64,000 nt of DNA, from contig JAULJL010000002.1 of the NCBI GenBank assembly GCA_030761205.1, positions 42,930,814 to 42,994,813 of the forward strand, in the 5' to 3' direction. Shown here in pieces: positions 12,137 to 25,746 of this stretch. Position 1 is the stretch's first letter, and each line of letters opens with the position of its first letter. Both the position numbers and the translations under genes were made by a program. Under the pieces are notes generated by a model. It was not told where the DNA came from and searched no databases. It was given only the letters and a program-made list of their open reading frames with translations. The stretch comes from Fremontodendron californicum. Lineage: Eukaryota; Streptophyta; Magnoliopsida; Malvales; Malvaceae.

Positions 12137-15100
12137 TCAAATTCCAATGGCATCAAGAAGTTGGGAGTGTTGAGCAACTGAAACCAAAGAATTGGCAACA
12201 ATAGCACCACTAGCAGCAACTGCAGGGACTCCAATGCCAGGAAAAGTAGAATCTCCACAACAATAAAGTTGTGGAATCGGTGTCGAATGCCCTGGAAAAG
12301 AGTCTTGACCGGCTTGTATAGCCGGTCCATAAGTTCCTCTATTCCTTCGTAAAAACCTTTGATGTGTCAATGGAGTTCCAACCAACTTCACCTCACATTT
12401 CTCACGGTTGAAACCTGAGCCAAGTGCACGTTCAACAGCTCTCCACATTACCTGGTTTATGAAGCATTAACTACTTGAGAAATATCTCACTTGAGAGAAG
12501 TAACACAGATTGAGATTATGCCAAGGATTTTAATCCTGTTAAGTGGCGTGAATTAGCAGAAGAGCCACAAATAAGGTCCAATGGGGGGTAAAAAGAAGTT
12601 ATTAATGACTTTATTCTTGAAGGAAGGGATGGGATTAATAGAAAAATGAACACCATTGGGAAATGAATATGAAATCATAAAGAAGAAAAGAAAAAAAAGT
12701 GGTTTTGCAAATTTCAGACTCTTTTTTCATGAGAGAAGTCTAATCATTTTCGTTCATCGAAAACAATTAGCACAAGCTTTTCACTAATTTTGAGCTTTGA
12801 GTTTTCTAGCTATGGTTTTGACAGAAAGAAGTACTAAAACATAATCTTACTAATATTAGAAAGCACATATAATTAATTACCTCTGATCGTTCAGCTTTAA
12901 GCTTTTTGTATTCTGCACTTCTGCGATCGAGTCCATCCCACAATTCAAATGGTTCAGTTCCTGGTGTATAAGCATGCAAAACATGCTTCCCTGGTGGTGC
13001 AAGATTCGGACTAAGTACACTTGGAACAGAAATTAAAACAACATTCTGATCAGCATCAACTCCTCTATCCCATTCATTAACAACAATATGATGAATTCCC
13101 AAATCCTTGCGTAGATCCTGGACATTATATATGATGCTTAAAAAAAGGGTTAATGAGATGTATGGAGATAGAACATACAAAGAAAACAAAATTCAAAACC
13201 TAGTAACACATGGGAAAAATGAGATTTACAGAAATTGGAAGAAATTATTCTGTACGACTATTCTACATAACATATGTCAGTTTATTATCATATATCATTT
13301 TACCGAAAGTTGAAACAGTACTTTGCCATCTGACACCTAGTAATTACAGAATTTTCAATTGTCATGCAGAGTTGAATTTGTGCATAAATAAGTTAGGAAT
13401 AAGTTTGAAAAACACAATTTTTGGATTAACAAACATCTATAAACATTTAACTAATTAGACAACTAAGTTGCCGGTTACTAATATTTTCGCACCTCTGCAT
13501 CAAAGCCTAGATGGAGATGCATGAATGATTCGCATTGTTGTGTTGTCTTAATCCTATCCATGTATGACTTTGGAAGTTGATCCTTAGGTAGCAGATTTAA
13601 AGTGTCCCACATGGATGCATTGCTGACAACAGCCTTTTTAGCACGTATAAACTGCAGCATAGACATATTTTTTTCAGTCAATAGCATCTCAAGAAGAGAA
13701 AGTTTGCTTAAGTCAATTTTAAAGTTTAGTTTCCTCTAAGTTCAAACTATATTCACCTGACCACCTTTCAGCTTAACTCCAGTAGCTTTACCATTCTCAA
13801 CAATGATCTTTTCCACATGACTTCCTAGAGATATCCGTCCTCCAAACTTTTGTATTCCTCGAACAAGAGCGTCAATAATAGCCCCACTTCCATTAAGAGG
13901 ATACTCCAGAGTACAACCAGGCTTGTACCATTCTGCAAACATATAAACCTGAAAAAATTGGAAGTAAACTCGACAATGTCAGGTTTAAAAGTACTGTATA
14001 TATATTTATAGCATTTCACCTAAAATATAAGCATGAAAAAGAAACACTTCTTTTTCAGTAAAGCAGATTCACAAGGACATCCATGAAACATCATTCAAAT
14101 GGTGGTTTTGAACAGTTACAATTATTATATAATGTGTTGCCCGTGCAACTGGTTGCATGCTAAAGCAGACAGCTTGAAATCTTTAGAAAAGCAAGCTAAA
14201 ATCATGAATATCCTTAATAGTTACCATCTCTGCTGAAAGTATACCGTTGGATTTCACCCCTGCAAGCAGGAAAGCTAGAAGGTCCACCCAATTCCTAATA
14301 AAAGGTTCTTTCAGCTCCAACGAATCCATGATTTCCGAGAAGGGTCGTAAAAGCTTAGGAGCAGCAAAAGCTCCCTGCGGTCCCATTTCTACAAATGATT
14401 TCAACAGAGAAGGGGCATATCTAGTGGCAGCAGTTGAAAGAACACCCAAATCTCCTCTGATTGATAAAGGAGGCAAAGCCATTGCAGCGGCAGATAATGG
14501 AAGTATTGCATCCTGCAGCCAAATTGCATTCTGAATTTGAGAAATACTTGCTAAGGTTTAAAAAGAAAAAGAAGTGCAGGTCTTCAGGTTTTGAGGTTCA
14601 ATCCAAATATCTGACAGAGTTTGGTATCAATTATATGTTCGAGGCAGTTCTTTAGAGAGTTCTATTATGATCTAAGAGACCTCCTTAAGAAGAAAGGGAC
14701 AAAAACTAAAAGCTTGGTTGTCAGCTTCTAAAAAGAAAAATCAACAGAAACAAAATTTCATCTCCCTATAACTGATCGGAATTCAAACATTGACAATAAT
14801 GTGTAAAATTATTGGTACTCACAAGAAGTTTTTTCCACTCTTGCACGGCATTCTGACTAGCATACTTTTCAAGGTCCTGAAAAAAAAAAAAAAATTTACT
14901 CAGGAATCAGGATAATGTCCTTTGGACTTAGGATAACCTCATTGCATGATGCCTTTGTTACATTTGCTTCTCAAAAAATGTATCAAGAAACAATGCCATG
15001 AATATTTTCAAAGAAAACTTATACGATGATCATACATAAGAAGATAATTATGGTACCAAGTGATAACATCACATAGAGAAAATTCCACTGACAGAAGTTT

Positions 15101-16581
15101 CCAGCTTACTCAAATAAGAAGGATGAGTCCTTGAATATCTAAATGTAGTAATCTTCTTGCTCATGCTGGATAATTACATCCTGGCATATTTTTACATTTG
15201 TTGCATGTTTATCTGTTCATGTACTTTTGCTCTTGTTTGACATCTGTTCGTTTTCTTTCTTTACATTTTTAAACTCTATCGAGCAATAGATAAAAGGAAA
15301 ATATATTTTTCACCCACTTTGTTATATTTCTTACCAAACATACAAAAGAAAAAATATGTTTTCCATCTTTTCACTTTTCTCTCCCTCTAATTTTCTATCC
15401 ACTCTACTAAGCAAAGAAGCCTTAGTCATTTTACCAGTGTCGAAACTTCTATTATCGACAATTGGTGTTTCAAGGTTCAAACAGTAAACAAGATGAAGAT
15501 GAGGGCAATATCTACATAACCAGTTCATTTGGATGCGCCTTCTACTCTTAAGAAATGCAGGTAGAACAGAGAAACGAATATGAAAGCATAGTAATATCAA
15601 AATACATAATAAAATATGAAAAAGGCATAAATTTTAACAAATCTAACAATGGCACACCACCTTGAAAAATTCAGTTGGGCCTATGCGTGATAAGAATTCA
15701 CCTTCAGGAATGTATACCCTCCAAGAGTCATATTTTGCACATGGAATTGACTCACCCAATGCATCCAGGACCTGCAACTCAAAGATATATAATCAAAATA
15801 AAGGATGGGTGTCCCCAAACTATATCAGCCAGAGAAATCATAGTCTGAAATGATGACATTATCTGAGCAATTGCTTCTTTTCCCTTTTTGGTTCATAGGG
15901 AAAATTATATCTGACTGACTAACACTATACACAAGCTGAAATCATGATGTAGAAAAAACCTTGAAAATGAATCATAGATTACAAAGACCTGTGCAAGAGG
16001 ATTGGCCTGAGGACCTCTTGACTGAAAACCAGAGAATAAAGATGGACCAGAATCAAATTTATAGCCTTTAATCTCAAAAGAATGGGCAGCACCACCAGGC
16101 AGATCATGACTTTCCAAAACAAGAACGTCCTGGTTGTATCTAGCAAGAAGGCCCGCGCAACACAGTCCACCAATACCGCTCCCAATCACAACAACATCAG
16201 CCTCTGGCTTCCCTGAAAATCATCAAGCAAAGCTCAGTGCCATAAAGTTGTTTACTTCCATAAAAGAAACGAAAAATTTATAGTAGTTTATACCAATGGC
16301 AACGACTTGTCTAACATGATTAAATGCATAAAACAGTTTTCCTTTGGTGGATAAGAAAAGAAGATGAAAATGGGTATATAATGCAAGCGTGCATGTGAGG
16401 GCGAGAGACAGAGAAAAAGTTAACCTGGGACAGTTTTAGCAGGCTTGACAGAGATGGAGCTGGAGCCATTGGAAGAAAACTCACGACCGTTATTGGAACT
16501 TCGGGCCAAAACAGTTTTTCGGGACGATGGGTATTTGAAACCTGAGAATAGAGGAAAGGCAAATTGAATACCCAATTCCAT
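12137..16581 (-). CDS. CRTISO-like FAD-dependent oxidoreductase, plastid-targeted, 9 exons, 578 aa
   Basis: Member of the phytoene desaturase/carotenoid isomerase flavoprotein family. Closest in my memory is the plant CRTISO-like protein At1g57770, whose substrate is not firmly established. Exons: 16425-16581, 15989-16212, 15661-15771, 14823-14876, 14225-14512, 13757-13948, 13493-13651, 12881-13117, 12137-12451. They total 1737 nt, all in phase. Residues 1-50 are Ser/Arg-rich, like a plastid transit peptide. The dinucleotide-binding motif is VVVIGSGIGGLC (59-70), followed by LVLESHDLPGGAAHSF. The C-terminus contains the family signature YCCGDSTFPGIGVPAVAASG. Length matches the family. It is more likely this clade than true prolycopene isomerase, but that needs a tree. 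Confidence 0.9.
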
Positions 16582-18662
16582 GGAAAGTAGTAAAGAGGAA
16601 ACAAATTTTGAAAGCAGCGATCAGAAACAGTTTACTGAGAGATAATTGAAAGAACAAGGCGTTCATGGTAGCTTAGCTCCCTGTTTCTGCTAAAGAAATT
16701 AGCCACGTCATTCCAGTTCCTATACCAGATGTTTGAGATTAGCCGTTAGTCCGTTATCTTCCAAAGTCCAAACTGTCAAAGCTTTTTCCTTTGGATACTT
16801 TTTGTGGGTCTTGATCTTTTTTGGGCAGGACTAATGTATAGCCACTTACGAAAGCCCAGTTTCTCATTAGCCCACATCTGAAAGCAAAAACTCCCCAGCT
16901 ATGTCTTACAGTGATTAACTTGATAAGATCTCTCATCAGCCCACATCTAAAAGCAAAAGCTTATGTCTTATATAAAATTATTATATATCACCAAAATGCA
17001 TACAGAAATTTTTTTTTTTTTTTATTTTATTAAGAACCAGAAAATCTCAGCCTATTGATAAATTTAAAAGAACGAATTGTCTTTATAACTTGTTTTTTAT
17101 GTAATTAAAAACAAAGTTGACCTCTATATATGCAATAAAAATATACTCCTATATAAATAAATATATATATATATATGAATGATTTGTTCTATAACGTATT
17201 CTCTTTGTATAATAAATAAATAAAAACAGAATAAATATATCTATATTCTGCAAATATATAGGCAGTAAGTACTTTTTTCTTTTATAAAAATCATTTTTAA
17301 AAAGTAAGCTAATTTCCCTTTTGTTTTTGCCATAAAGCTTAATTTCTTTTAAATAGGAATTCTTGTACAATTTTCAAGTTTCTACCAATATATTTATTCA
17401 AAATGATGAAAAAATTCTCGTTCTGCGATAAAATGGCATGATGAAACTTCAAAGCAACAATTTGAGTAACACTTATAAGACAGCCAAAACAAAACAAAAC
17501 AAAACAAAACCAAATCCACATCCACCCACCCCGACATTCAAAATACTGTTCCTCCAAATCACTCCAATGCCTATCATAATCAGAATTCAGAGTATTCAGT
17601 CAAGAAAGATTCAAAACCAATAAACCAAGCTGCGGACTCGTAAAAGTTCCCCAGCTTTCCTCCTCTCTCGCAAAATCCCATTTTATAAAAGCCCTGAAAA
17701 GTTCTAGGGGCTTTCAGACAAATGCTAACTTTAGAGTAAGTAGAGTCTAGACATAAGGTGAACTGCTCAACAATACACGTACAAATAACTCGGTAAAGCA
17801 GGCAGTATATATAGCCCTGCACTTATATTTACAGTTCCAGCTAATGGAGGAAATTGGCCAATAAAATCCGAATATCCCGGTACCCAGTCGAGTCAATGGC
17901 AAGAATCAGAGGATATTCATAGCACCTCAGCTGGAAGAAAAAAACAATCTACAAGGGCCTGTAGCAATGGAAACAGTGGTGCTGTGTGACTATGAAGATG
18001 ATAACCTCTTACCTTTTGTTTCTCTTTGTTTTCTGTTCCTTCTATTATGAGCCATCTTTGACTAAGATCAAGATTTCGTTAATCCACCAAGTATTAACGT
18101 CGGGATTTCTTCAACCAAGTATTAATTACAATGACATCTGCAACCTCTAGGTCAACTGAACCTTTCCCTACTTTGCTGCTGAAACATTGATTATACACCG
18201 GATCATGGGTTAAGCAAAACGAGACAGCCTCCAGCAAAAGCAAGTGCATGCTCGAAATTCAAGTGACTAAGCAATTTGCTGCAAAATAATGACGGAAGAG
18301 AATAAATATAACACCTTACCTTGACAAAAGCCATAGAGGAAAAAAATTGACATTGAATGACTCAAACAGAGAGGTATGGACCATGCAATGAGTTAGAAGC
18401 TTTTTCCAACAACTCTACACTGGAATTATCTTTCATTTGACAAAATGGAATATAAAATGTACCACTCCTCAAGGAAACTTGAGAGATCAGTTATGTAGCA
18501 GATTTGAATCAATTATGAAGATAACAATTCAATTCAACACACCGAAATATTCCACAACAAAGAGAAAGAGATTCTACTCGGATGAATGAATTCAGGCAGA
18601 TTTTATACTCTTAAATGAGAGTTGTGGTCAGTGTTACATTCATAATAAAATCAATAACACAC
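16582..18662. other. Intergenic, no gene recognised
   Basis: Contains the promoter side of the CRTISO-like gene near 16582-16900. Then comes an AT-rich stretch with an AAAAC microsatellite (about 17485-17511), and more mixed-composition DNA at 17540-18660 that could be part of an untranslated or non-coding transcript. Open frames there have no recognisable motif. Confidence 0.5.
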
Positions 18663-18909
18663 ATCATTTCATGACCATTAGGCTCTCTTTTTTTCTTTCT
18701 TTTTGGGATAATTATGACCATTAGGCTCATTATCAGTAATACGGCCATCATGAACACTGTCAGCAAGTCCACCACACTTTTGGTACCCTCGTCTAAAGCT
18801 TATCTTGCCATCACCATCACCACCAAAATAACCATCAGGACCACTGCCACCACCATCACCACCAAAATAACCATCAGGACCACTGCCACCACCATCAATG
18901 ATGCATTAG
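18663..18909 (-). other. Orphan open frame with a 13-residue Gly/Asp-rich repeat
   Basis: The minus strand reads openly for about 80 codons. It starts just after an in-frame TAA and has two 13-residue units, GGDGGGSGPDGYF (39-bp tandem repeat, about 18818-18895), then GGDGDGKISFRRGYQK, and ends at a stop near 18663. There is no start codon in frame at the front, so it would have to be an internal exon or a remnant. GDGDGKISF resembles part of an EF-hand loop, but the first and last loop positions do not fit. Function unknown. Confidence 0.3.
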
Positions 18910-19046
18910 CTTGCTACTAACAACCTCCGAACACCACCATATAGAATACCATGATTACCAATATCGAACCCACATATCATTACCATAGTGTCACAGGCCC
19001 ACACATCCAGCTCAAAAGACATGTCTATTAGGTGAAGACCCTTATA

Positions 19047-19176
19047 GGATTTTACTAAAGAGTGCCCTAAGGGCACTCTTTAAAGTTATTATATATAGTA
19101 ATATCTTCATCCAAAGCATTAGAAATGATGAATAAAAACCTTAAAGAGTGCCCTAAGGGCACTCGTTAGTAAAACC
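19047..19176. mobile_element. MITE nested in the TRIM LTR
   Basis: A 130-bp insertion absent from the partner LTR. Its ends are inverse: GGATTTTACTAAAGAGTGCC on the left, and GGGTTTTACTAACGAGTGCC on the reverse strand from the right, one base outside. Each arm carries the palindrome GAGTGCCCTAAGGGCACTC. The word CCCTTA occurs at both junctions, consistent with a target duplication. Confidence 0.75.
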
Positions 19177-19229
19177 CTTACTTATAAGCCTAAAACTCAT
19201 CCCATCTCTTTCCAATGTGGGACTCTTGA

Positions 19230-20266
19230 TAGGGGTGTAAATGAGACACATATGCTTGCAAGCTACTCGAGTTCGGCTCGAAAAAAACTCGAATTCGATT
19301 CGGTCATTATCGAGCCGAGCTCGAGCTCGAGCAGCTCGAGCTATCGAGCGAGCCGAGTTCGAGTATCTCAATACTCGATTCGAGCGGCTCGCGAGCCTAA
19401 TCGAGCTTTTTATTTTATAATACATATTTTTAATATTTTAGTATTAATTTACCATTCTACCCTCAATATATATATACCCCTTAAAACCCATAACCCTAAA
19501 TTTTTTTCCTTCAGCATCCTTTCATGCTTTAGCCGTTGCCGCAGCCCGCAAGTCCTCACTATCACATTCTCTCCTTCACAACTTTCACTCTCCCATCAAC
19601 ATCTTTGGATCTTCTTCTAATTGTCAGGTTTGCTTTCTCTTATAAAAGTTCAATCTTTTTTCTTTTTGATTGTTATTTGGAGAAAATTTATTTAATGTTT
19701 TTGGTGTGTAATCTATTAGGTTCTGTCATTACATTTGATTCTTCTAAAATTTATTTAATGTTTTAAGGCTTTGGCTTTCTCTTGTATTAGTTCACCTTAA
19801 CCGTAGTAAAATAGTAATCTTTTGGCTGTCTGCTGACAATTTCCCTAAATATGCAATTGCCTTGCAAAAAGAACAGAAGAAAAATTGCAGAAGGTGGAGT
19901 TGATTTTGGTAGATGAGAGCAAGGAAAGAATTGGTTGGGAATTTTAAGGCGGGGTGGCTGTGAATGAGAGTGAGGTTGGGAATTTTGGTTGTTGTATAAA
20001 TTTTTTTTATCATTATATCATTTTAGAAAAAATTTATTATTTAAATGTAAAAAAAATTGTATATGAAACGAGCTCGAGCTCGAGTACATAAATTGAGTAA
20101 ACGAGCTTTATCGAGCCGAGCTCGAATAGTTCGATTATATCTCGAGCCGAGCTCGAGCTTAAAAAATGGTATTCGGTCGAGCTCGAGCCGAGTTTCGAGC
20201 AGCGAGTTTCGAGTCGAGCTCGAGCAGCTCACTATTCGAGCTCGGCTCGGCTCGGTTACAGCCCTA
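19230..20266. mobile_element. Non-autonomous hAT element nested in the TRIM LTR (1037 bp)
   Basis: Terminal inverted repeats TAGGGGTGTAA and TTACAGCCCTA. A perfect 8-bp target duplication ACTCTTGA lies at 19222-19229 and 20267-20274. Both subterminal regions (19260-19410 and 20065-20260) are packed with CGAGCTCGAG and GAGCCGAGCTCG words, as expected for transposase-binding repeats. The interior has no transposase-like frame. Long Ser/Arg frames over the ends are an effect of the CGAGCT repeats. Confidence 0.92.
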
Positions 20267-20408
20267 ACTCTTGACATTCTCCCCCATCCAATTGTGCATG
20301 TTGCACTGGCTCTTTCACCTATAGAGGATAGGGACCCACCTTGGTCTAGGCCTACATCGACCCTAGTATCTCTCATGGGGGGGTCCACATCAGTGAAGAG
20401 TTGGGTAA

Positions 20409-20418
20409 TCTGATACCA
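20409..20418 (-). other. Primer-binding site, initiator-Met tRNA type
   Basis: TGGTATCAGA, two bases inside the LTR. This is the standard plant LTR-retrotransposon PBS word. Confidence 0.8.
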
Positions 20419-20420
20419 CT

Positions 20421-20520
20421 TGTCACGATCCAGCCCAAAAGACATCTATTAGGTGAAGGAAGGCCCTTACTTATAAGCCCAAAACTCATCCCATCTCTTT
20501 CCAATGTGGGATCCATAACA
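20421..20520 (-). repeat. TRIM 5' LTR (100 bp, uninterrupted)
   Basis: Begins TGTTATGGATCCCACATTGG on the minus strand and ends GGATCGTGACA. It shares GGCTTATAAGTAAGGG and the TCTATTAGGTGAAG word (plus strand) with the split partner LTR at 18989-20276. Confidence 0.85.
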
Positions 20521-20689
20521 ATAAGCACAACCTTCAGAACTTTTTAAAGTAGACAAGACCTCTTTTTATTTTTTGAAGGCACACTTTTCCATCTGTTTCT
20601 TTCACACCTTTTCCTTAATTATTTTTATTTTAATATTATAAAAATATATATTATAATTTATTCATGAACATAATTTTAGCATATATAAT

Positions 20690-20945
20690 TCTTTAGTATA
20701 TATATAAAGTATATATATATATGATTTTAGTATATATATCTAATATATAGATTAAAAGTATAAAAGGGATATATAGAATATTTTAAAAGGTAAAATAATA
20801 ATTTTAAAAGGTGGGGCGGGACGGAGCAAGCATTTACTAAAACTGGCCTCTTTATCCCGCTCCCACTTTTCAAAAAAAAAAAACTCCTCATTCGGAGCAG
20901 ATCGGTGCGGAATCCGTGGAGCGAATCGGGTTTTGTCATTCCTAA
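20690..20945 (-). repeat. Dispersed hAT-like repeat (GGATGACAAA family)
   Basis: On the minus strand it reads GAATGACAAAACCCGATTCG, then GGGACGGAG-like words and a tail of AT steps. The same order of words occurs on the plus strand at 36275-36760 and 48125-48630. Those two copies carry an extra ACACGAC-rich stretch, so this copy may show the shorter, earlier form. Confidence 0.5.
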
Positions 20946-21404
20946 GAAGTTGTGCTTTGACAAAAAATTTAACCACAAGCTAATAATAGAAACATACTTA
21001 TGCTGGCATTAGACCAAGTTCAAACAAGTTAGCAACAGACTTAATAGAGATTCAGTCTTAAGTCAACTTGGCAACTACCCAACTAATAAGGTGAATATCC
21101 AAGGCATTCCCTGGTAAAAGGTTTAGACCTTCAACTCTGCTCAAAGAAGCAAAGACTGACTACTGATCTAACTGGCCATTTTCCCTGAATTTCCAATACA
21201 GTTACTCCAACAGGCTGAAATCATTTAACTACATACTTTCTTTCCATGAAAAAATATTTTGCAATATTCTCTAAACTACTATAAAACTTTTAAGCTTCGT
21301 AAAGCATTGGCCAACAATTTCTGATCACAATAAATAAATGAATACTGGTAAACAGCAAAGTTTACAATAATCAAATGCTTACCAAGTTACCATTTTAAAA
21401 TTCA

Positions 21405-24400
21405 CTAAGAACCAGAACTCGATTTCTGTACCCAGACTTGTCTCTGCAAATTTAGAGAGCAAACATTAATACTTGGTTAGAAAAAATGTGGCACAAGAAA
21501 CAAATCAGATATTCAAGCACATTTATAACCACCTCATAAGAATCATAACCAGAAGCATTGCCTCTTTTCCCTGGTTTACCATCACTCCCAATAGATGATC
21601 CGTCGGCAACTGCTCCATGACGACTAACATGTTTATGGGATCCTGCATAAATTTAAAATAAGAAGTTAATGAAATGCGAAACTTGCAAACAAATACATGG
21701 CAGACACACAGAGTTTGTTCAGCTTCCAAAATCAAAATCAACCATTATCTAAAGAACTGTTACGTCCACTTCCGGCAGTTTTAACTTGCATACTCCGAAC
21801 ATTTGCCAAATCAACTTTAGTATCACCATAAGCCCCTGCCAATTGTATACAGAAAAAGAAACATCAAAAGCTATTCTCCTTAAAAGGAAAATTTTGTTTT
21901 CTGCAATTCTGGCTTGCTGTTCACTGAGCACAAAATACAAATATATGCAAGTGTGCAATTGCATTTGTGTCATGATAGCAATCAACCCCATTTTGTGGAG
22001 AATGACCAGGACAATAATATTCCCCAGGAACAACAATACCAGAGATCTAACATACCCATACCTTTTGAAGAATCTAAAGGTATCTGTGCAGATTGAGAGG
22101 CAGATGATGACAAGGACTCATCATTTGCATATGATCCATCAGAACGGCGAAGGGTCCATACACTGCGATCTGGTCTATCTTTGTTTCTGCTACGTCTTTC
22201 TGTCTTCTCACTACCATGCAAGTAATTCCCAACCTTATCATCTGAAGCACTGTTTGTATCCTTCATAACCAACTGAGTGTGTGAATGCCGAGGAGGTCGT
22301 CTGACCTTTTCCAAATTTGAGGTCTGAATCTGCTGCTCTGACTGGACCCCAGAAGACTGACTTTGACGAGCATCCTTGTTTAAAAGTATGCCTCTGATAA
22401 TTCTGCCTTCACGTCGTGAGTTCTGTTTGGTAGGAGTAGAACCAAGTATGTTTTTAATTGGAGATGAAACATTCTGTTGATGTAACATGCTTCCAGCCAC
22501 CTGCGCAAAGAATTATGATCATGAGGAATGTAATATTGCAGAACATGGCAATTAGAGAGAACTATAATCCTGCCTCTATGGACTGACGATTGCGGGACAA
22601 CGCAATATGGCAAATTATCTCACATATCTAAACCATGCAAAAACAATCTATTGGCAACAAGATCAAGTATAGAATGAGAGGAGCCCTGTTCCTTTCTCCC
22701 ACAAGTTACCCCCCTCTAAAATTCTCACTTTCCCGTTCTCCCTGACCTATGCATTTATTCCAAGCCTCCATTAGAACAAAGAATTAAGATTAAAACAAAA
22801 CCAAGACTGAATAGCAGACCGGGTAGAACATGAGAAAAAGAGGAACAAGAGGCTCACATGAGAAATTTCTTTATCTTTCCCTTTCAGAAGCAGAACTTTC
22901 TTTTTATGAGCATCAGTAATTCCAGAAACTCCTGGAAAAGTGAGAATGAAAATTTTAAACTGGAGACATGAAACATGAGAATTGCAAGTTGCAACCACAA
23001 AAAAAAAAAAAAAAAAATTCTGACCGGTATTGATGCCGACTAAATAATAAGAACCAATAAAGAATAATAGCTCATTAAACAAAGGAAAAATTAGACTGAT
23101 TTATATTAGGCATTTATGCATTGTCACCCATACCACTTTCCTCTTCAGATATTTCAGTTCCCACAGATGAAGCTAAAGTAACAGGCTTATCAGAAAGTTG
23201 CTGATCATCCCTTCTGGAAACCAGAATGTAAGTTGACTTGTCTTTGCCACTTGCTTTTTTCAAGCTATCCCTTAGAACATACTGCCAACATAGAAAACGA
23301 GGTGTTAGTGTTAAAGAAACTTCCAATATCTCACCAGTAAATCCATCATGAATATAAACACGGTCAACTAGATTTAATATTAAAAAAAAAAGAAAAAAAT
23401 CCAAAAGCAAACGGATCAGTATAATACCCAATTTTATATGTCATCATCTTTACTACATATCAAAAGAAAGCTTATTCCCCAAAACTTTTACAATTGTGGC
23501 ACAATGTGGTCAAATATGTTAATGACCACCATAACTGTTCATAATTTTACTTCAAGAGCTAAGCATCCATGACAATTTCACACATTAAAGTTTTATTGGC
23601 CATCAAATTACAACTCCATTACTACAAGAGCAAAAAAAAAGAGAGAAAGAAAGAAAGAAACATGTCAACTCAAAAAACATTATATAGTTTTGGCTAAATT
23701 AACCACTTATATGCATACCATTGTAGCAGAACCCCTTCTCTTTTCAGAACCTCTTTTGGATGATGCTGAACTTGGACTTCCACCAGATGACCCACCAGCT
23801 CTTCTGCTCAGTTTCCCATTAGACGGTGACCTCTGTTATTAAATATTATTAGAATCCTTAACTTGTATATGATGAACCATTGGCACAAGTAATTCAGAGA
23901 GAAGCACTGAAAGAAAATCAGAAACAAATTTAATGCATAAATAAAATAAAACAAGGAAATGAAAAATTGAAAGACAAAAATCTTACTTCAGTCCAGATAT
24001 CAATATGCCAAAAGGTAGCAGGGGAAACTATTGAATCCTTAAATAATATTTTATCATTCTTCAGCAATTCAGTTCTGATTGGTAATGATGTCATTGATTG
24101 ATTTCACATGGTATTTACTGTCTCAAACCATTTTTATAGCCAACAAACCAAAGAAACACTTGTTTGGCTCTAAAGCTTGATAATAAAACACACGAAATGA
24201 TAGCAAACAAAACACTGCTCATGATTCTCCTGTCAACTATACTGTTACTGTGATTACAACATATTACCCGTGATCCGCCCTTAGCAGCTCTTTTCTGTCT
24301 AACAAAATCCATTAAAGGTGTAACAATGGGAGTATCCTTTGGTACACCTGAAAAAAAAAAGGCATTAATGGCATGACAGCAAAATATCAATAAATAGAGA

Positions 24401-25714
24401 CACCAATTTTTCTTTTTTTCATTTAATGGCACTACTAAAATTTTCTTCCTTTTTAAAAAAATAAAATAAAAATTCCAACACACAACTTAAAAGTGCAGAC
24501 GTAAATAAGATTTGTAGCAACAAACCAGCTCTTTCTGCCTCCTTTCTCTCTAATTGTATCTCTGCACTAGGAAGATTCTCAACCGGCTTCGCCAGAAATT
24601 CAAGGAACTCCAAATACTCAGGATCTAGATGTTCATCAAGAAATACTTGTATTTATGAACAGGAAAACAGTGCCATACATAAGTTCAATGAAATCCACTT
24701 TTTGAATTATATATAAAGAAAATCAACTTATTACCTTTTAATATAGTCCCCTCACGACTATCCTTTTTAGACCACTGCTTTGGAACACGTTGAGAAGGTG
24801 CATACTCGACAATAGTTTTGAACTGAGCCCCTGAAAAAGAGAATCAATCTTTTACTTTGAAATCCATGTGTAGCATCAGTTTATAGCAAGCCTCTAATTT
24901 GAATAGAGGTTGATAAAAACAGATTAATTAAAAAATAAGAGATGGTACTTAAGCTTGTCAAAATACTAGATCTTGATTCTGTCAAAAAATCTCTTTTTCT
25001 ATTTTGGCAATCAAGGTGCTCTAACATCTCCAAACAACTAAAAGATTTCAGAGCTGTTAGTTAAAATAGAGAATCAGATTCATTAGCCTATTAGAGAGAG
25101 AACGGAATTTTATCCAGATGCAACAAAAACTAATACTAGTTAGAATTGCTAATATCAAAGGTATGCTATGCTTCATCGATCTATTTAAAGTTCAAGAATT
25201 ACCCTTCTCATTAACAAACACATGACCATTAAAGAACCCTGCAAACTCCAAAACGTCTTCAGGCCTCTTGAAGTCTATGTACGCTCTAGAATAAGACTGA
25301 TGCTTCTGACTGCAAAATAATTTTGAAAAGTAAACTATAATAAGATAATATTTTTGCAGTATGCTAACCCTGCAACTGTGGTTACATAAAAGTAAAGAAA
25401 AAATACAAAATGAAATATATGCAAGACCAACTGGGTGAATTAATCTCTCAACAGTATCTAAAGCATTTATTCATATTTGATCCAAAGGATCTAGAACATG
25501 GGCAAAACCTACTTCCGGGCCAATAACATTACTTTATAGCAGAGGCAGGCTCCAACAAAGAGGACTAGAAGAACTGTATGAGGACAGGCTCCTACTAGAG
25601 GAGACTGAAACTGAGTCTTTAATTAAGCAAAGAAAGGCCAAATATGATATATGCCCATTTACAAGAGACCAGCAATAAACCCTAAAATGACATAACTTCG
25701 AAATAAGAAATCTA

Positions 25715-25746
<32 letters not shown>

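Larger units (their letters stand above)
18989..20520 (-). mobile_element. TRIM-type LTR retrotransposon with nested insertions
   Basis: Read on the minus strand: a 100-bp LTR (20421-20520, TG...CA), two spacer bases, a primer-binding site TGGTATCAGA (20409-20418) as for initiator Met tRNA, about 120 bp of non-coding interior, a polypurine tract GGATGGGGGAGAA (20277-20289), and a second LTR ending at 18989. The second LTR is split by a hAT element and a MITE. No gag or pol is present, and with the inserts removed the element is only about 350 bp, so it is a TRIM. The flanks catag and ataag are near but not identical. Confidence 0.85.

Noticed and set aside
18714..18920. Plus-strand Thr/Ile-rich open frame
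   Set aside because: It is the antisense shadow of the 39-bp repeat and the minus-strand open frame; no support for coding on plus.
19252..20445. Long Ser/Arg-rich open frames on both strands (19252-19620, 20041-20445)
   Set aside because: They arise from CGAGCTCGAG repeats in the subterminal regions of the hAT element and from the TRIM interior. No protein family pattern and both strands are open at once.
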